Below, piece after piece: positions 11,450-22,990 of a stretch of 64,000 nt of DNA. The number at the start of each line of letters is the position of its first letter. The first letter of the stretch is position 1. The stretch is from NCBI GenBank assembly GCA_036924285.1, contig JAYKYS010000014.1, positions 248,001 to 312,000 on the forward strand. The letters are read 5' to 3'. The translations under genes and the position numbers were made by a program. The DNA comes from Asterella californica (lineage: Eukaryota; Streptophyta; Marchantiopsida; Marchantiales; Aytoniaceae). The notes below the pieces were generated by a model. That model ran no database searches and was not told where the DNA came from. It saw only the letters and a list, made by a program, of their open reading frames with translations.

Positions 11450-11880
11450 GTCGCAGGTGACCGAACTTCCAGAAGCTCCTCCCTGCGGCTTAAAACCGCT
11501 CACACCGCACAAACGGATCGTCTAAACTGATATCCGTCCTCGCTGATAGGTAGATCTGGCTACCCTGAACCCAACAAGACTCCAAACAAGCCGTTTGGAG
11601 TTCCCCTTGCAAAACCACTCGAGAAATTTGGTCGCAGGTTGCAAAAACTGACGTAAATCGGCTCCCTGCGGCTCAAATTCGCTCACCACACCCAAACCAA
11701 CAATCCAATTCACTTACAGTCTTCTCCTATGCGTACATGAGGACTCCTTGATCGCGTAGGCACCAAGAACAAAGAGCTTGGCTCACCGATCGCGAAGAAC
11801 AACCCAATCTCAGGTCGCAGGCGAACGAAAATCTGATGTAAGCGCTTCCCTGCGAGCCAATTTCACTCAGAACTTCCAAA
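11450..11880. repeat. Degenerate direct repeats around GGTCGCAGG
   Basis: Blocks starting near 11,453, 11,631 and 11,813 share GGTCGCAGG followed about 30 bases later by TCCCTGCGGCTY and a CACTCA/GCTCAC tail, a period of roughly 180 bp. A diverged fourth block lies near 14,050-14,100 and a remnant near 14,224. They lie inside the 4,070-bp insertion and appear non-coding. Confidence 0.5.
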
Positions 11881-13470
11881 CCGCCCGATGAAAACTGGTA
11901 TCGTCTTCAATTTCCTGTAGAACTCGGTGTTCTGATCCCGTTGGATCCAAGGACAGCAAGTTTGGACTCCGGAACGGCCCGAACGGTGTCCTGTTGTGGG
12001 ACCAGTTAGTATGTAAATTACGCGTATAAGTGCGTTTTGCACACAATTGTAGAAGTTGTGGTGTAATGGGATCTAAAACATTGCCCTTATGAGCTTAGAA
12101 TGCTCTATTATCTGCTGGGGGTCTCCATGGGGCAGAAAAGGACAAGGTTGAGTCCTTTAACTCCCCATTGGTCCACCCAAAAGTGAAGATAACTTGTCAT
12201 TTACCTAAGTGTGCGCTCTGGGAGGTTCGGGGCACTTTGATGAGGGATTTTGGAGATCAGAGGGCATGGGCGGAGAGCTCTCGACGGGAGGAGCAATCTG
12301 ACCACAAATTTCACTCGATTTGGAGGTCCTGAGCATACGTTATGGCATTTTGAAGTTCATAGAGTGATGGGAGTACATGGGAGTACATAGCTTTCTCTTC
12401 CGATTGTAATATTAAGGGGTTTGAGTGATTGAACCGTCAGATTGAGACGAGATTTCATGAGCTTGTAGTCTGTCAGTTGCTGAAGCTCTGACCACAAATT
12501 TCACCACCGGATGTTCTGCGGATTGAGCGCAATGGCAATTTGAAGGCGACGGGGTGCAGAAAGCTGTCAATCTGGAGCAACGAGTTTGCAGATTTATGGA
12601 GGATGATCAGAACGGTCAAATCGGCTCAAATTTCCTGTGTAGTGAGTTTACCTTCTGAATTGATAGCACAGGAAGTTGGAGTGGAAGTGGACGGTTCATT
12701 TAGGCGAAGAAGCTTCTGTCATGAATCTGAGATTGGAAGTACGTGTTAGTTTCTGTGGATTTGTGTTAATTGTGGGAGGAGATCTAGCCGTCAGATCGTC
12801 CTGAAATTTGACCTGTAAGTAGAGATTTTAGTATCCTACCTACGTGGCAAGTTTGAGAGGAGACTGAACTGTATATCTGTATCTATCATGTGTGAAAGTT
12901 CGCTGTTTTCTCTGCCGCGTTGTATCGGCAACGATATCTACTCTAGGTCTCGAGTCTTGTTACGGCAGCTGGCAGAGAAGCGTCCAGTGTGACGTTTGTG
13001 TTGCTTTGGGGTGTATTCTAGGCGTAGATGAGACTTTAGCGACCTACGTTGTAACCACGTCATGTGGTTGTCAGGTTCGCACTCAACGTGGCAAAGTGCG
13101 ATCCTTGACCTGTAAAGTCGACTTCCTATCTAGCCTAGTCTCTTGTATTAGGACACGTTACGGTGCATGCATTAGAACCTTTCAACCAGACGACCTACAC
13201 GTGGATGAGTATGACGGCACCAAACATGCGATGTGCATGTGTGCCACCTCATCGGTCCGTGTGGCTGGGGTTGTTCTGTTAGGGGACTTGCACCTATCCT
13301 TCTGTGGGGGTTCGAAACCTTTAAGCAGAGGAGAGTGACTCGTGTGTGAGGATTCGACCTTGAGAAATCCAAGAGATTGTTCGTGGAGAGATCGTGGTGA
13401 TCCTATGAGATTGTATTAGAATTTTATGGATCGATATACCTTTGTAGTTGGAGTGCACATGTTGTGAGAG

Positions 13471-13896
13471 ATGGACGAAGGACTCTACTTACCGCCCAGA
13501 TTCCCTTTTCGAAACCCTTTCCAGATTAAGTTGATGTACATGGAACGAGTTCATTTCCAGCAGTTTTTGATAGGGTCCTTCGGGCATAACTTTACCGCGC
13601 AAGTCATGCTCTCGCCTGTCCCCGTGATCTTACCTGTTGTCACTTACGGCCAAGAATGGGATCTCACCGTCTTTATCCTCATCTAACGCAAGATGGATCT
13701 AAATCAGCTCCCTCCTGTAAACTTTAACACCCAGTGCGAGATAAGACACATCTGTCGACCCAAAGCCATGTACGAAGTCCTAGTAGTGCGAAACTTCGGA
13801 GAGGAATACTACCGAGAGATCATGTCATCACATATCCCGTTTGTCGTGCCCATGATCATCCAACGTTTTCGTGTAGTTATCTTGACCCTTTACTGA
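13471..13896 (+). pseudogene. Two tandem related ORF modules separated by one in-frame stop
   Basis: Two open stretches of 71 and 67 residues (13,471-13,686 and 13,693-13,896) are in the same frame, separated by one TAA and two codons. By eye the modules resemble each other: each begins MD, has LPP near residue 8, then an FG-containing segment, and ends in a hydrophobic run with P-V-V-P or P-V-I-L-P and a VVILTL or TVFIL tail. This suggests an internal duplication in one former protein. I recognise no family. Its place inside the 4,070-bp insertion makes it the best candidate for that element's own gene, but codon evidence is thin. Confidence 0.35.
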
Positions 13897-14368
13897 GAAA
13901 AAGAAAGTGCTTAGTTATCGAGGAAATTAGAGAGAAATCTACGAGATACTAGTCGCTCTGTTGTGCATCGATCGCTAACCACAGCCAGAAGGTACGCCCT
14001 TGCTCAAAGGAAAGGCTCTCGCTACGACAACGGTCCAACTCTCCTTCACAGGTAACTGAAAATCCCAAATCTGCTTCCTGCGTCTCAATTTCACTCAGTA
14101 CGCAACCCCCGATCCGTCTCTTCAAGAACCGTCTTAACCTGTGCGTAGCCTGCACAGATCTGAACCCGATGACACCTTGCGCGCGTGTATTGGACTTCCC
14201 AATTCTCCAAAACATCCACCGACAGGTCGCAGAAACAAGCAAGCCCCTTAAGCAGCCCCCTTGCAACAGTCTGTACGTACGAAGTTCAACCCTCAATTAT
14301 AAGAAGCAGGCCCCTTGCGTCTTTGATATAACGCCTGAAGCCCTAAATACCCAGTCAGCAAGTAACTA

Positions 14369-14850
14369 GGGGCCTAGCTTCATTTTGCCTTTTTCCGAAT
14401 CGCATAACTTCTTCTCTGGATGTCCAAACGAAGTAAACAAGATGCCCATGGAAAGCTGACAACGAGCTCTACCCATCCATGTGATGAAAGTGAAGATCCG
14501 AAGTTGCGCCAAAAACCCGTAAGCTGGGGCCTAGCTTGTTTTCTCCATCTTTCGAGTCCTGTAACTTCTCCACTAGGCGTCCAAACGAAGTAGGTGAAGT
14601 GCCTATGGAAAGCTGACAAGGAGCTGTATCCACTGGTGCGATAAAAACAAAGATCCGAAGTAGTGCCAAAAACCCGTAAGCTGGGGCTTAGCTTATTTTC
14701 TCCATCTTTCGAGTCCTGTAACTTCTCCACTAGGCGTCTAAACGAAGTAGACAAAGTGCTTATGGAAAGCTGACAAGGAGCTCTATCCATCTATGCGATG
14801 AAAATGGAGATCTGAGATTGTGCCAAAAACCCATAAGCTGGGGCCTAGCT
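14369..14850. repeat. About 157-bp tandem repeat, three units plus a partial fourth
   Basis: GGGGCCTAGCTT or its variant starts near 14,369, 14,525, 14,683 and 14,840, giving periods of 156-158 bp. Each unit has CGAGTCCTGTAACTTCTCC or a variant, CCAAACGAAGTA, GGAAAGCTGACAA and GCCAAAAACCC. Minus-strand ORFs across it (14,380-15,140) repeat with the same period and are by-products of the repeat, not genes. The array sits just inside the right end of the 4,070-bp insertion. Confidence 0.85.
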
Positions 14851-14927
14851 TGTCTTCTCATGAGTGTCTTTGGAGCGACAAGCATCGAAGTTTGAATTTC
14901 ATGTAGGAGCCGGTCCACGACACGACA

Positions 14928-16580
14928 ACGTGTCCAAGGAGGACCTAGCAGAAGATCAGTTGGCGAGGTATGGGTCAACATGGCAGCACGAGATAAAGGA
15001 GGAGACCTCCGGAGAAGACGATCGAGCTGCGACCATGACTCCCCGTCCCACTCTAGTGCCGCAGATGAGGCCAGACACTCATCAGAAGACGCTTCTGGTG
15101 AGAGAAGACGACTCCAGTGGTTTGGCAGACGCGACACCACCGAGGAAGATGGGTCCTAGGAGCGTGCCTAGGAAGACCACCTCCTTCCCGATCATTCACT
15201 CTTGATCGGAGTCTAACTCTCAGGAGGAGCCACTGAGTGCTCGAGCTGCATGGAAGATCACTTCTGCAACTACAAGGAGTCTTTCGAAGATTCCAGGAGA
15301 TGAAGGTTTGATGGACATTCTTATTGCGATGCGAGGAAGCGCAGTGAAGAGAACCGCTCGTGCCGTGGGAAGGGATCTTCCACCCCGGAAGATGAGAAGA
15401 GTAGTGTTTTCTCGCGGACAGAAGCAGAAGACCACAGTGGTGGAAGAGGCATCCTTGTCTCTGAAAGACAAGGAAGACACCTCCGATCAGATTATGGAGA
15501 TGAACTTGTCTTCCGCGAGAAGAGGTTGGAGGAATTCAGTGCCTTCTTCCATTCGGAGATTCAGCCAGCTATGGAGTTGGTGGAGAAGCGCACGATGGCT
15601 CAAGAGAAGCCACTACGGCTTGGATTCAATCTACGCACCTTGATGCAGCAAGAAAAGTCCAAAAGAAGGTAGAAGCACTGGAAGCCAACCTCCGCACCAC
15701 GGAGAAGCTTGCGGCGAAGTACAAAGCGGAAGTAGCCACTTCTGCCAGGAGTCAACACAACTTAGGAAGAGCAACCAAGAGTTGCATGCACGTCTACAGC
15801 AGCGTAATCAGGAGGTTCTGCGGGTCAAAGATAATATCACCACCCTCGCAGAGGAGAAGACAACATGGAAGACACTGCGGGAAGTCACAGAAGTGCAGGC
15901 TACAGCAGAGAAGACGCAGCGAGAAGAAGCAGAAGCTCGTGCGAAGGGATTGCTAGCACAGACGGTGAAAGCACTTCGCAAGAAGTTCAACTTCACCGTG
16001 GGTAGGAAGCTTCTCACCCTAGCTAGGGAGTGGGATGACGAGTCCAGGGCGATGCTAGTGGAGTGCAAGGAGAGTATGTTTCGTTACCTAGATCGATAGA
16101 TTGAGGGCTTGAAGACGCTTTATGGTCTTCCTTCGATTCCACCATCGGCGGCTACATCTGACCATGCTCTAGCACCAGCGACCGGGACAGATTTGGAGAA
16201 GGAGGAGTTCGACCTCGCTGTCCACTTGGTAGTGACAACGTTGGAAGCCGAGAAGACTGCAGAAGAAGCTCCGAAAGACATGAAGAAGAGTTGTCTTCCT
16301 AGGTGTTTCGAGTGGAGGAGGTGACTTCCTCGCACCACTACGAAGTCATCACAGCTCCCAGCGTCGAACAAGTACCTCAGAAGAGCAAGGAAGCGCAGGT
16401 CGACTCAGCTTCCTAGAAGACGCTTTTGTCTTCCGAAGCCGCACCAACTGAGCCAGCCATGAATGTTGAGGAGGAAGCCATCTCAATGACACCCAAGGTA
16501 TTCGCAAGGCTCCTCACCTTATCAAAAGCCGAGTTAGGAGTTGAGGTAGGATTAGATCAGAAGGAGATCGCACCCCGTGA
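14928..16580 (+). pseudogene. Decayed family R protein, copy 2, C-terminal part with coiled coil
   Basis: The sequence resumes exactly where copy 2 was interrupted. The linker (14,930-15,205), basic block (15,308-15,540) and following segment match copy 1 (7,505-8,240). It then goes further: 15,782-16,099 encodes a Glu/Lys/Arg/Ala/Gln-rich heptad-like stretch (EEKTTWKTLREVTEVQATAE) typical of a coiled coil, followed by KKFNFTVGRKLLTLAREW and an acidic tail to about 16,324. Frame changes near 15,205, 15,643 and 16,100 show it is broken. It was probably a structural or Gag-like protein of the repeat; no enzyme motif is seen. Confidence 0.5.
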
Positions 16581-17200
16581 ATTAGAGTAGACAGTAGAGT
16601 AGGAAGACAAGTTGACTTGTCTAAACTTGATAAGAACCAAAATTGCTATCTTAGGAGGTGGCAGTTTCCTTGTAATTTTAGGTGATTGTCCATGTGGCAG
16701 AGTAGGCAGCGCAGGAGTAGCAAAGCAAATGTCTAAACCAAGGCAGAGAGCCGACTGCATGTGTGATGATAGCCTTCTGACAACGTCCCATCTCCCCCTG
16801 GTTGTAAGTGAGGATTGGAGCGGATCTCCCCTGTGCCTCAAGGCAGTTATATAAGTTAGAGCGAGAGTAGGATTTTACATACATTACACACGAGAGACTA
16901 CACATTATTGTGCACACATTAGACACATTAATGCACAGTACACACTACGTCCGATGTTAGAGACATACGAATAGATTTGGATTACACATGAGAGGTCTAC
17001 ATTCTTTCATTGCCAACCGTGGTTCGAAGATGTAGATGGAGATAGTGGACAGTTTAGAGCAAGGAATGGCATCCTCGTGTAGTCCTGTTGTCTAAACTGG
17101 TGTGTCGAGGAGTAGGAGCAGGAAGTAGAGGGAGTGAGCTTCCCGCTCATTAGTTCTCTTTTGAGTTTTCATGCACCCTCCAAAGTTGGACACTGCAAGT
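16581..17200 (+). promoter_or_regulatory. Possible LTR or promoter segment after family R copy 2
   Basis: No ORF is supported here. A TATATAA box lies at 16,848-16,854, followed by a purine-rich leader-like stretch and CACATTA-type short repeats (16,885-16,940). Position downstream of a Gag-like frame and a TATA element are compatible with a 3' LTR, but no matching copy was found in the window, so this is a guess. Confidence 0.25.
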
Positions 17201-20060
17201 TCATGAAATTTGTATTTATTCAGATTTTGAATATATTCCGCTCTTGCTTAGGTTCTTAAAATTCATTTTAATTGTTATTCAACCACTCGGTGTTTACGAT
17301 CATAAACAAAAATATCAAACATGAAACAATTTTGCTAAAATTATTCCATATTACAACACCAAGATGAATACAATATGATAGAGACACCCATCAAACATTG
17401 CCAAATTGTATGAAAAAGAAGTCTATATGACTGCACTACGTTACCAAATCTGGCACAATAGATTGCATAGTAGCTATAGGATCAGCCATCTGACAATGAC
17501 CATGAGTATCATCCTCTAGTGCTCTTTATCATCAATTTTTTTTGTCTGTTTGCTCTTGAACATGTCTCTTTGCTGGCTCAAGCTCACTTAATAGAAAAAG
17601 CACCTCTAAAGTTTTTGCAAACAGTAGAGGAGTAATCACGACATAGTTATCAAGAGGATTGGAAGACATGTCAACATTGAGCTTTCCTTCTTTCTAGAGC
17701 TCCGTATATGTATCTGACAAACTCTTCAAGTTGGAAAACACATGCTGGAATATACATGTATTGGTGGATATCGTGCTCAATTGTGGCACAATGTCGATAT
17801 GTTTGAAGAGCACAAATCAGAGTAGTCATGGACTCGCTACAAAGGTCATAATCCATTTGCTTGGATGTGAGTAGTCCTTGATCAACTGAGCTAACACTTT
17901 CTATAAGTTCTGGTAGATGTTTGTCGGCTTGCCGTTGGATAACATTATCTTATACACATCGCTAGAGCGACGATCCTTGACGAAAAAAGACTGAACACAA
18001 AACATGTACAAAAGTCAACGAGAAGGTAACTCCAATCACAATATAACATCTGTGGAATGATGGACAACACAAGGATCACAAAAGAATCTCTGCCACATTC
18101 TCGATCCGAACAAAACACACAGTATGCATGTAAGTCTTCAACTCCAAATCCTTCAGTCTGCAAGCCTTCAACTCTTGATCATCCAAGCTAAAAGTCTCAT
18201 GTTCAAGAACTCAACACTTTAGAAAACTACTCATGTGAAGCACTAGCGCATTCACCTAGAAACTTCTATATTTCTATTCAAAAAGATATGTGGACAAGTT
18301 GCAGGCCTCCTCTCTACTTGTTTCTGTCCTCTAACCTCAATTCCTCAAAACCTCGATGTCAAAACTGTCATCAGTCAGAAAATTCTCTCTTCGTAAGCTC
18401 CGTAAACCTCTCTCCTTCTTCCTCTTCTCGTGTGACTATTGAGTAGATCGTACAGTCAGTTTTTGGCATCTCCATCTATAGTAACTCCACCACGGCTATA
18501 TCTGGTCATCAAAATCACCTAGTTCTGACAAGTAGAGCTCGATTTATCACCATTGTCGTTCTCTGGTCCCCTTTAACTTCAAAATGCCAGAAGTGTCTCC
18601 TAAAGTATCAATTCGACTTGATTTTTTGATCCAAGTATATCACATGATAAGATATATATTTCTCTACGAAGAACCTCTTTTTGACTTCGAAAGACGTAAG
18701 TGTGTCTTCGGGTATTAGTTGGACTTGATTTTTTGACACAAGTATATAACATGATAAGATCTATATTTCTCTAGAAAGAACCCTCTTTGACTTCGAAATG
18801 CCATAAGTGTCTCCACAAAAATCAATTTGGTTTGATTTTTAATCCAAGTATATCATATGATAAGATCTATATTTTCGATATAATAAAAGAATTTGTACCA
18901 ACTTGGAGTATCTTTGATGTTATTTCACTACCTCAAGACTTAAAATGTTGTACATCGGATTCATACTAATTATCCTGACACCTTGAAGAGGAGTTAGACC
19001 TCTAGCATATGATGCATTTTGGAAATCTAGTGGAAATCTTTCTCTAGCATCCACATCAAGTGACTACACTAGTGCAAGTATAGACGGAGACGTCTCGTAT
19101 TCATGATATGTTCAAGGGATATCTAGTGCCTCGTCCCTAGGCAACTTGGTGCTCTACATATTCTTCAGAAGGAGTCAACCTACTCCAAGCCGATTGTGAG
19201 TCTGAGGAGATTTGATCATGAGATCTGCTCCCTACAAGTTTAATCAACTACCCACGGAAGCCAATCTCACTACCGGTTCTAGAGAACAATTTCTAAGCTT
19301 ATATGCTAGTAAAACATGCTATTTCATCTTCTCTTTACTAACTCGAACCACCATAACTATCTCTAGACATGATCTATTTTTATGTTAAAAGATGCAAACA
19401 TATACTACACACTACAATCTTCATGATGAAAATCTAAAACATAAATTTTGAACTCACTTATATTTATGATACATTTCTCGATATCAGAAATCTTGTGGAA
19501 CTCCGAATAACTTTTCACCTGTAGTCTGTTTGTAACTTTTTAACATACTATGATGCTCAACGTGATGAGAGCTCGTTATGGTGTTTTCAGATTCTCAAAT
19601 GCTTACTTCCTCCAAAATCAACTTCTATGAGGTCTTAACTTGAGTAAGAGACTTTAAGTCTGACAAAAAGGTGAAATAATTCACATCACGATATTGTCCA
19701 AATTGCGTGTTCAACGGCTCTCCAGTAGAAAAAATGTGTAACTTACCATTTTGGTAGTGTACGACATCATCTCGCAAAGCAGCCATAAGCTCTTGATAGT
19801 CTCCTTGAAGATGATATGAAACGTCACACTAGATACATCTATCAAAAGGAGCACCTCTTAGACGTACAGCAGCAAGTGCTGACGACTGCTGTCTCTGCAA
19901 GCCAACCAGCTCATCTATCTATCTTTCAACGCTCGCATCTGATGGATAAGATATTCGATCTAGTTTTGTTGATCTTGGTTCTCCAAATGTCTTTGAATAT
20001 GTTTCCTTAGTGCAGGAACTGACACAACTGGCATCAAAGAGATTGTTGTCGAGGCAATAG
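17200..20060 (-). repeat. Decayed gag-bearing repeat, minus orientation (upstream remnant of the NLR array)
   Basis: The part from 18,590 to 20,060 matches 59,920-61,470 closely and in the same orientation. Reverse-complemented, the whole matches the plus-oriented repeat at 47.2-49.5 kb: 18,000-18,360 corresponds to about 48,190-48,010, and 19,816-20,060 to 49,440-49,200. The remnant coding sequence is Gag-like (see 47,231-49,545) and riddled with stops. It implies that another array unit once lay upstream. 17,200-17,950 is AT-rich with only weak similarity to the repeat. Confidence 0.6.
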
Positions 20061-20733
20061 ATCAAGGAGTAGGAGCTAGAGGTTGATGTACTTAAAGATT
20101 AACGTGAGGATGAGAGATCACTTTTGCAACCGGACGTCCTCTTATATTCTTTATTCCTCATCTCTGCCTTGTTAATACAATCACGCCATCCTCAGCTCTC
20201 CTCCAATCAGTAGTAACACCTCCTTTCGTAACTCTTTCCTGTGAGTTCGGAATCATTCGGAAAGATTTTAACATTAACACCTTCTAATGCACAGCCGGTG
20301 GGTAGTGCATTAGGGATTGTGAAAGCTATGGAGTATATTCTTTAACGTCCAGAGGTGAAACAGTCGTTGTTTTTTGAATGACAGTTCTGTATGAAGTCTT
20401 GAACCGTTGTTGAATATATTTGAGAACCGATATCACAATTTAAATTTGTAATAAATTTTATTTTTGAAAATTAAAATAAATTATCTAAATCTTACACTGC
20501 TTTGTCACAAAAATTTATGGCTGAATTCTCAAAAGAACTGATAAGAAACTCCTGTGGCTTTTTCTACGGTGCTTCCTGAAGTGCCTGTAGGGAATGGCTG
20601 TAGATTCTAGACCACGGTTGTAATACTCCTCCATGACAGAAAAATATTGCTTCAAGATTCCAGCTTTGACACACCTTATCATCATGTATATACTATAGTT
20701 TCTATTAGTTTCAGAGATTTTGAGAACAACACG
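20061..20733. other. Array flank, start of unit 1 and left target duplication of the Mutator-like element
   Basis: 20,061-20,538 matches 61,470-61,790. From TGATAAGAAACTCC at 20,539 the sequence matches the start of unit 2 (49,601) and unit 3 (61,791), which defines the unit border used here. GAACAACACG at 20,724-20,733 is the left copy of the 10-bp target duplication; the same 10 bp occurs once in unit 2 (49,786-49,795) and unit 3 (61,976-61,985). Confidence 0.75.
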
Positions 20734-20874
20734 CAGAAATTTACTTGATCGGACCCCCAGAACGAATCGAGGACTTGATCGGACCCTTTTTATAATTCCC
20801 TTCTTGATCGGACCCCCAACCTGCAATAGCACGTAAAGCAAGTAACTGTGCCATGTCAGAGTACAGCTCGGACT
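20734..20874 (+). repeat. Left terminal inverted repeat of the MULE
   Basis: About 140 bp pair with the right end (30,047-30,184) with roughly nine differences including a one-base gap. The repeat contains three copies of ACTTGATCGGACCC or CTTGATCGGACCC and ends in an AGTAACTGTGCCATGTCAG motif that is partly repeated just inside. Repeated subterminal motifs of this kind often bind transposase. Confidence 0.88.
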
Positions 20875-21173
20875 ATAGAAGCCACACCACGACGATGCGA
20901 GAGCCATGTCATAGTACAGCTCGGACTGTACAAGCCAGGCGACGAAAACGCGGGAACTGAAGCTTGCTTCACATTGTTGAGAATTGACAAACATCGTGTT
21001 ACAAAAGCGGGAGAGCTTTTGAGCTTTTGAGTGGAAGAGGTTGAGCGCATTGAATCGAAGGTGGGAGAGCTTGAGTAGAAGAAGAGCTTGAACGCGTTGA
21101 ATCGAAGGCGGGAGAGCTTGAGCGCGTTGAATCGAAGTCCGCAGAGCTTGAGTAGAGGTGACAGAACTCCAAA

Positions 21174-21955
21174 ATGTGTTTGTTGGCAGAACTTGAAGAG
21201 TGTATAAGTAATATGCCTTGCATGTGGGTGGTAGCTTCGATTCAGCGCATAATCAAAAATCGGAAGTGGAGTTCTGTATCGTATGTTGCTTGTCATTTTC
21301 CAGGGTGTTGCAAGCAAGTGATAGAACAGACACAAAGCTCGTCAAGCTCTGCAAGGAAAGTTCTATATTTCAATCACTCGCAATCTGATAGTAGGAAGAT
21401 TTGGCACGCTTGTGGTCAGAGGGGAAGTAAAAGACAATATCGGTTCCATTTAGGATTGATCGATTATAGTGTAAGTGATCATCCAGAAGCAGTCCTACCC
21501 ATAGTCATTGTGTGGAGTATTGGAGAAAAACTATTAAGGATCACTGCGGAAGAGTTTGAAAAGTTATCTTCGGATGAACAAGATAGCATTTTCAATGCTG
21601 TTTGCAAAAAGAAATGGCGAAGCAAAATCAGTTTACCGTGTTCGATGTGGAGCAGGAGGTAGAGGAGTTAGATGAATTCGAAGACGCTATAGAAGATCTT
21701 GCCACTGCCATGGATAGTGTGACATTTTATCCTTTAGTAGAAAGTGAAATGTCTACTGGAGGTAATACTGCGGAGCTTGTTGAGATAGAGCGTTTACATT
21801 ATCGAGTACTGGCACTGGTTGAAAAATCAGAAGAGACTGAACAGAGCTTAGAAGGTATTGCTCGGGATTTGCATGCTGTAATAGAGCTCAGACGCCAAGA
21901 GAAAAAAGAACTGTTAGAATTAGTAGAGGCATTACGGAAACTGAAAGAATTGTAG
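21174..21955 (+). pseudogene. Replication protein A large-subunit C-terminal-like gene fragment
   Basis: The first frame (21,174-21,662) starts with a strand-like segment, WVVASIQRIIKN, then a zinc-ribbon-type pattern (YVACHFPGCCKQV ... WHACG), then YRFHLGLIDYSVSD and GEKLLRITAEEFEKLSSDEQ. This order of paired Cys, an OB-fold strand and an LL-x-I-x-A-E-E-F element is that of the RPA70 C-terminal OB fold, which binds ssDNA and the other RPA subunits; such domains also ride on Helitrons. Near 21,605, at a run of A, the frame shifts to a second ORF (21,602-21,955) that continues acidic and coiled-coil-like. It lacks the N-terminal OB folds of a full RPA70, so it is a captured fragment carried by the MULE. 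Confidence 0.55.
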
Positions 21956-22125
21956 GATGATTGTAAATCGAACCAAGTGTTAATGGTTCATCGGTTTTAT
22001 AATAAACTTGAATTCAATACAGTTTTCAGAACTCAGGCATGTACTTTCGAGGAAAAACTAGTAATCTTTGCTCCCTGTTCATGTCACCTGTCGTGAGTAC
22101 TCTATACAAAATATTATCCAATGGG

Positions 22126-22440
22126 AGGTGAAACAGGTATGTTTCGCCCACTCGGTAGGCCAGACATACATGTTTCGCCTCTAGAACATAACCCAGTGGG
22201 CGAAACACTCTATAGAACATAACTCAGTGAGCAAAACACTCGATATTTCACCCACTATAACGGCGAAACAAAGAGTGTTTCGCTTCGCCTCGTGAGGATT
22301 ACTCGGAGGCGAAACATGATGTTTCGCCCTCTGATGTAATCGTACACTTTGCCAGAGTGAAACATGATGTTTCGCCCTATCACGAGGCGAAACAGAGAGT
22401 GTTTCGCCTCGTGACGATTACTCGGACGGAACATGAGGTC
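22126..22440. repeat. Cluster of GCGAAACA / TGTTTCGC palindromes
   Basis: Several short palindromes of the form GGCGAAACA-(2 to 8 bases)-TGTTTCGCC occur in a 315-bp stretch, for example near 22,306-22,337 and 22,384-22,412, with single arms between. The same palindrome forms the large array at 25.5-26.3 kb. The two clusters lie on either side of most of the FCP1-like gene. ORFs across this stretch (22,026-22,554) are by-products. Confidence 0.8.
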
Positions 22441-22990
22441 TGGACGCCCAATAGCGAGTTCTCCTATCGCTTTACAAAATCTCTGCAGGAAGTGCAAGAA
22501 ATAAACGAAGTAATTGCTTATGATTCATGGAAGTTCTTTATCCCTGCGGCATGAAAACTATTCTTCTTCCTCTGAACGAGGATGTCCACCTACTGCTTCT
22601 CCCAGCACAGCCAACCTCAGCCTCCCGATATCTTCAAATTTGAGTATAGTGAAATAGAATCCAGAATTGCTTGGAGCCGAGTATCGCTGATGTTTACTCG
22701 GCTCCAATCAATACTGGATTCTTTTTCCTTATGCATTTTGTTTTTCCTTACGCTTTACCTGTAATGCTAGTACATTCTTAATCCATAGGAGTACCATGCC
22801 TTATTCTGCCTTGAGTACAAACCCTATCTGTAATATTTATATTGTGTTTTTTCACTTTCGCTCAAACAACCCTTCACCGGACAAACTCTTAAACTAGTGT
22901 AACTTAGCACGGGATAATGAAAATGAGTATTACAAAATATAATTGTTTACAAGGTAAAGTTATGAACTTCCTCAAAAAGTGGAATGTATC

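Larger units (their letters stand above)
10858..14927. mobile_element. 4,070-bp insertion with short inverted ends, class unknown
   Basis: The segment interrupts family R copy 2 and is flanked by ACGT (10,854-10,857 and 14,928-14,931). Removing it restores GTACGTGTCCAAGG, exactly as in copy 1 near 7,503. Its ends are TATCGTGTCG and the inverted complement TGTCGTGTCG (9 of 10 bases). No LTR pair was recognised, and no transposase, reverse transcriptase or integrase motif is visible. Contents: weakly repeated GGTCGCAGG blocks (11,450-11,880), a gene-poor part (11,900-13,450; the 148-residue ORF at 12,892-13,338 has no recognisable feature), a two-module ORF (13,471-13,896) and a 157-bp tandem repeat (14,369 onward). 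It is probably a non-autonomous element. Confidence 0.65.

Noticed and set aside
12892..13338. 148-codon ORF as a gene
   Set aside because: Cys-rich but with no domain, no splice context and no second copy in the window to show conservation.
14380..15140. Minus-strand ORFs of 66-136 codons
   Set aside because: They repeat with the 157-bp tandem period and lack any domain or codon signal.
20515..20994. 159-codon minus-strand ORF as a gene
   Set aside because: It crosses the MULE end and the target site, so it is a chance join of array and transposon DNA.
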